This document shows positions 59,613-64,000 of a stretch of DNA of 64,000 nt, piece by piece. The stretch's first letter is position 1, and the number at the start of each line of letters is the position of its first letter. The stretch comes from Aquimarina mycalae (GTDB lineage: Bacteria > Bacteroidota > Bacteroidia > Flavobacteriales > Flavobacteriaceae). The notes below the pieces were generated by a model. The model was not told the DNA's origin. It worked only from the letters and a program-made list of their open reading frames with translations, and did no database searches. The stretch lies in NCBI RefSeq assembly GCF_029906345.1, contig NZ_JARYGY010000008.1, forward strand, positions 124,001 to 188,000, given 5' to 3'. The position numbers were made by a program, and so were the translations under genes.

Positions 59613-60986
59613 TTACCATGTTTCCACTTTGTAATTTTTTAATAATTTACCAACAGGATTATGTATGTTTTTAATTCCTTCTATAATAGGAAGCATAATT
59701 CTAGATGCTCCATCGACTGGATCCAATGGTGGTATATATCCTGCGTCGAACTGTTTTTTTCTTAATGTTTCTTGTGCTCCTGTAGAGACCCAACCTACAT
59801 CTACTGCATTCATATAAATCTTATTCTTTTCATATGCTCTGGCAGAGGTTCTTGTTAGCATATTCAATGAAGCTTTGGTCATATTCGTATGTGGATGAAA
59901 TATAGACTTATTGGTATAACTAAACTGTCCTTCTGATGAGGTTACATTAATGATAAACTTCTTATTAAAAGTTGAGGCTTTTAATAAAGGAGTCAATTCT
60001 TTTATTAGATGATACGGTGAGATTTGATTGATTAAATTTACTTCTAACAACTCTATCATATCAATTTCTTCTAACGTAGAATTCCAACTGTTTTTGGTTC
60101 TGGTATCAATAGGTTGTCCAAAACGATTTAATTGTAAACCGAATCGATCAGAAACCGATTCGAGTATGGTGTGAGACTCAACGATTGGAGTTTTATTTTG
60201 AATTAACGTTATCTCTGGTTTATTAAAGGCAATTAATTCTCTTTCTTGTTGAATTAATGGCTGATAATAAGCATCGGTATATTTAATAGTTTGTGCAGCA
60301 TTGTTGATCAAAATATCCAAAGAATCGTATGTTGATCTATAGTATGTTATAAATTCTTGTACCGCATTGAGGTTTCGTAAATCCAGTCCATACAAGGTTA
60401 ATTGATCTTTCCACTCCTCATAATCTTTTTCTTTTTTGTATTGTTCTAATGCTAATCCTGGAAAACGGGTTGTAACCATAAGTTTAGCATTGCTTCGTAA
60501 TAGTTTTAGTGCTGTTGCATATCCAATTTTTACACAACCTCCTGTTAGAATTACATGACGATTTGATAAATCAATTTCTTTAAAACGATTTTCATAATTA
60601 ATAATCGCGCAATCGGGACACAATCGGTTATAGAATGAATGTGCCAATACAAAAGATTGATTACAACAATAACAATGCTTAGGGATTTCTAGTGTAGCAT
60701 ATTCAGTATGTTTTTTTTCTTTGGTATGATCAAATGAAGTTTCATTTTGCAATGCCTTTTGTGAAATTACAGATCCATTAATGATTTCTAAATCGTTGTA
60801 TTTCTTTTCGGTATAACTCTGTTTGCGGTTTGTTTTTTTAGCTTGCTTATGAATTTTTGTAATCAAGGAAGCAAAATGAGTGTTATCCGGGTTATGAAAA
60901 GGATCTTCTTTCAGTGTACTAAGTACTTTAAGACAGCTATTCCATTCGTCTTTTGTAAAGTTGTATGTTGCAGTAAAATTGTCCAT
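59613..60986 (-). CDS. SDR-like protein with zinc ribbon, rtcB1 operon
   Basis: 457 residues. The N-terminal 110 residues are polar. A zinc ribbon (CYCCNQSF, LCPDC) precedes a Rossmann SDR domain with HVILTGGCVKIGYATALKL and LDILINNAAQTIKY. The active-site region VTSSEGQFS is present, but the usual YxxxK reads TNMTK (by-eye alignment), so the catalytic Tyr seems lost. It may bind a nucleotide or RNA rather than reduce a substrate. Three tRNA-like genes follow immediately. Confidence 0.75.
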   Translation of the reverse strand: MDNFTATYNFTKDEWNSCLKVLSTLKEDPFHNPDNTHFASLITKIHKQAKKTNRKQSYTEKKYNDLEIINGSVISQKALQNETSFDHTKEKKHTEYATLEIPKHCYCCNQSFVLAHSFYNRLCPDCAIINYENRFKEIDLSNRHVILTGGCVKIGYATALKLLRSNAKLMVTTRFPGLALEQYKKEKDYEEWKDQLTLYGLDLRNLNAVQEFITYYRSTYDSLDILINNAAQTIKYTDAYYQPLIQQERELIAFNKPEITLIQNKTPIVESHTILESVSDRFGLQLNRFGQPIDTRTKNSWNSTLEEIDMIELLEVNLINQISPYHLIKELTPLLKASTFNKKFIINVTSSEGQFSYTNKSIFHPHTNMTKASLNMLTRTSARAYEKNKIYMNAVDVGWVSTGAQETLRKKQFDAGYIPPLDPVDGASRIMLPIIEGIKNIHNPVGKLLKNYKVETW

Positions 60987-60996
60987 TACTTTTTGA

Positions 60997-61659
60997 TTAT
61001 AAAAAAGGTTCTAAAAACCCAATTAGCTTTGTTCCTTTAGAATTCCATCGGATTCCGTGTCCACTTGGAACACGAATCTCATATACAAACTCATGCTTGT
61101 AGTGATAAAAAATATTCCACCAGGTTTTGTGATCTATGATTTCCAGAATACGTTTTCTTACTTTTTCTTCTTTCTGAGATGGATTGCCTTTCATTTCTCC
61201 CCAAAAATCATCCGCTGATCTTCCGATATGTTTTTCCCAAGCTCTGGTTGCAATGCAGATTTGATCATTAAATGGTGCAAAACAACTATCCAATAAGGTT
61301 TTTTTTAAAGGAGGAATTGCCGTTTCATTTTTTAAAGTAGCTGAGGTCCATCGTTGTCCTATTAGCATCAAAAGATATTGGAATGGTACTCTTTCTATAC
61401 TTTTAGCCCAATCTTGTAATGGCGTATTTTGATTAGATAATACTACTTCAAAATTTTCAAAAGCTTTTGACAACGATGGCGTTATCTCTTCATCAAAATA
61501 GGGTAGTGGATGGGTATCAGGAACTCCGAATTCGTGATATTGCTCCAGATTTTTAGCAAACATCCCTAGATGTTCTTCCTGTAAGAAATCAGCATACTGT
61601 TCCTTCCAATTATCTGAAAGGAACTGAATGCTGTTTTGTATGATCGGATATAGGTCCAT
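60997..61659 (-). CDS. Hypothetical protein (220 aa) of the rtcB1 operon
   Basis: No family recognised. Mostly helical, with WTSATLKNETAIPPLKKTLL, AWEKHIGRSADDFWGEMKGN and a C-terminal GHGIRWNSKGTKLIGFLEP. No signal peptide. 10 bases separate it from the SDR-like gene, so they are cotranscribed. A candidate for an RNA-handling role by context only. Confidence 0.6.
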   Translation of the reverse strand: MDLYPIIQNSIQFLSDNWKEQYADFLQEEHLGMFAKNLEQYHEFGVPDTHPLPYFDEEITPSLSKAFENFEVVLSNQNTPLQDWAKSIERVPFQYLLMLIGQRWTSATLKNETAIPPLKKTLLDSCFAPFNDQICIATRAWEKHIGRSADDFWGEMKGNPSQKEEKVRKRILEIIDHKTWWNIFYHYKHEFVYEIRVPSGHGIRWNSKGTKLIGFLEPFL

Positions 61660-61671
61660 TTTTAATTGTTA

Positions 61672-61896
61672 TTATGCTTCCCACCAAAGTGTTTTTTTAT
61701 AAAGCGGAAATTCAAGGTTATCATTTTCAATTTTCTTACGAAGAATTGTTTTACATTTCTTACGATATTTTCGTCGTAAACATCTGCGATACTCCCAAGA
61801 ATTACTCTTCCACCAAATTTTAGCACTTTTGGTTCTCTTTTTTCTTTTATGACTCTTCTTATAATTGTAAAGTTTCTTGTTGTCATAAGATTTCAT
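61672..61896 (-). CDS. Small, very basic protein (74 aa)
   Basis: About one-third Lys/Arg with Trp pairs (SAKIWWKSNSWEYRRCLRRK, KTLWWEA). It looks like an RNA- or ribosome-binding protein. Another frame (61662-61886) is also open for 74 codons; I prefer this one for its composition and ATG. It sits between rtcB1 and the 220-aa gene. Confidence 0.55.
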   Translation of the reverse strand: MKSYDNKKLYNYKKSHKRKKRTKSAKIWWKSNSWEYRRCLRRKYRKKCKTILRKKIENDNLEFPLYKKTLWWEA

Positions 61897-62043
61897 TTGT
61901 ATTAAGTTTAAAAATTAAAAACTCAATACAATGTTCCTTTTTTTGTCGTCATTTTAATAGTTTGTATTAATTTGTCACCGCGCTTGTCGAAGAGATTCTT
62001 ACGTAGTAATTGTGATGTCTTCTACAAGCTTAGATGGCCATTA

Positions 62044-63495
<1,452 letters not shown>

Positions 63496-63644
63496 TTAAA
63501 ATTAATTGTAGAATTTATCTCTAATTTTGACTAACAACTCATTTAGTTCGTCCGAATCTGGTCGTTCTCTTAAATCAGAGTTAGTATATAAAACATCTAA
63601 ACTTTCTGATTTTATTCAATTTTGTTAACTAATTTAAATTGGCT

Positions 63645-63977
63645 TTATCCTCTTTTTATTTCTAATTTAGGATTATGTTTTCTACACCTAATATCTTTTT
63701 CTAAATTATATTGTTTTTCTAAATCATCGACTATTGTAATACTACACTTTATTTTATTAGGAACAGTTCGTCCTAATGATAAAGTTTTATTATTGGGATA
63801 GCCAATTAAAATAATCTTAGCCTCTTTTAAGAAAGATTTTTTTAAATTCTTTTGTAGCATTTGACTAGATAGCTTATTAGAGAAATATTGAATCATACTA
63901 TTAAACTCATTTTTATTTGGTGATATGGTTTGTTTAATAAGATCGATTTCTACTTCGTATTTATTTTTATTAATCAT
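63645..63977 (-). CDS. Hypothetical protein (110 aa)
   Basis: No family recognised. Lys/Asn-rich, with ILIGYPNNKTLSLGRTVPNK and a C-terminal CRKHNPKLEIKRG. No signal peptide. It lies upstream of the rtcB1 promoter on the same strand, 150 bases before the operator, and seems to be a separate transcript. Confidence 0.5.
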   Translation of the reverse strand: MINKNKYEVEIDLIKQTISPNKNEFNSMIQYFSNKLSSQMLQKNLKKSFLKEAKIILIGYPNNKTLSLGRTVPNKIKCSITIVDDLEKQYNLEKDIRCRKHNPKLEIKRG

Positions 63978-64000
63978 TAAGCTATATAATTTTCCAATTC

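Noticed and set aside
61662..61886. Alternative 74-codon frame overlapping the basic protein
   Set aside because: Same length, shifted frame. The chosen frame has a more protein-like Lys/Trp pattern. The decision needs comparison with homologs.

Overview
The window looks like the chromosome of a marine member of Flavobacteriaceae (Bacteroidota), possibly Aquimarina or a close relative; the genus is a guess. Reasons: roughly one-third GC, type IX secretion sorting domains, a FecI/FecR/TonB-receptor trio with an STN domain, the TTTG / TAnnTTTG promoter form of this phylum, and the flavobacterial phenylacetate operon layout.

Layout. (1) 1-5058: the 3' end of a secreted fibronectin/MAM-type protein and a small phage-like lysis cassette (endolysin, holin, fibre-like protein, membrane-anchored protein). 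(2) 5076-9222: aromatic amino acid hydroxylase, a T9SS-exported serine endopeptidase and a META-domain lipoprotein. (3) 9373-27716: a TetR regulator with a perfect palindromic operator, then a long phenylacetyl-CoA degradation operon (paaE-A-B-C-D, VOC, G, H, I, lipoprotein, J, Z, F, Y) continued by branched-chain keto-acid dehydrogenase E2, ilvE and fused E1. A GIY-YIG gene flanked by inverted hairpin repeats sits inside it. (4) 27849-28832: three tandem paralogous small-RNA genes, each with its own promoter and terminator. (5) 28966-33686: lipocalin-like lipoprotein and a TonB receptor/anti-sigma/sigma module with a tiny extra ORF. (6) 34205-40272: slipin, then a large minus-strand locus of tRNA-like genes. 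(7) 40382-50403: coiled-coil membrane proteins, an ABC transporter whose binding protein is fused to OmpA, a TerB/CbbX-like AAA ATPase, a 2OG-Fe dioxygenase and a methyltransferase. (8) 51038-54438: di-haem peroxidase, outer-membrane protein, DUF547 protein. (9) 55123-63438: two RtcB RNA-ligase genes, release factor PrfH, an exoribonuclease, an SDR-like protein and three more tRNA-like genes.

The most remarkable content is what appears to be one dispersed RNA-damage/translation-stress system spanning regions 6 and 9. It has about 22 tRNA-like genes with mostly non-redundant anticodons, several with anomalies (non-U33, U37, Leu tRNAs lacking the long variable arm, one with a 59-nt anticodon loop). 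One tRNA (35914-36007) is circularly permuted, its 3' half preceding its 5' half, and a neighbour is permuted-like. Two RtcB ligases and PrfH provide plausible repair or ligation partners. An operator-promoter (TACGCAA-N5-TTGCGC-N14-TTTGC) is shared by the rtcB1 operon and the transcript that leads to the permuted tRNAs. Four short transcripts precede the tRNA array and the rtcB2-prfH operon. Each has a promoter, a short ORF whose codons sample many different amino acids with little repetition, and an intrinsic terminator whose 5' arm can pair with the ORF. That is the layout of an attenuator sensing general decoding failure rather than one amino acid. These functional readings are inference; the sequence elements are directly visible.
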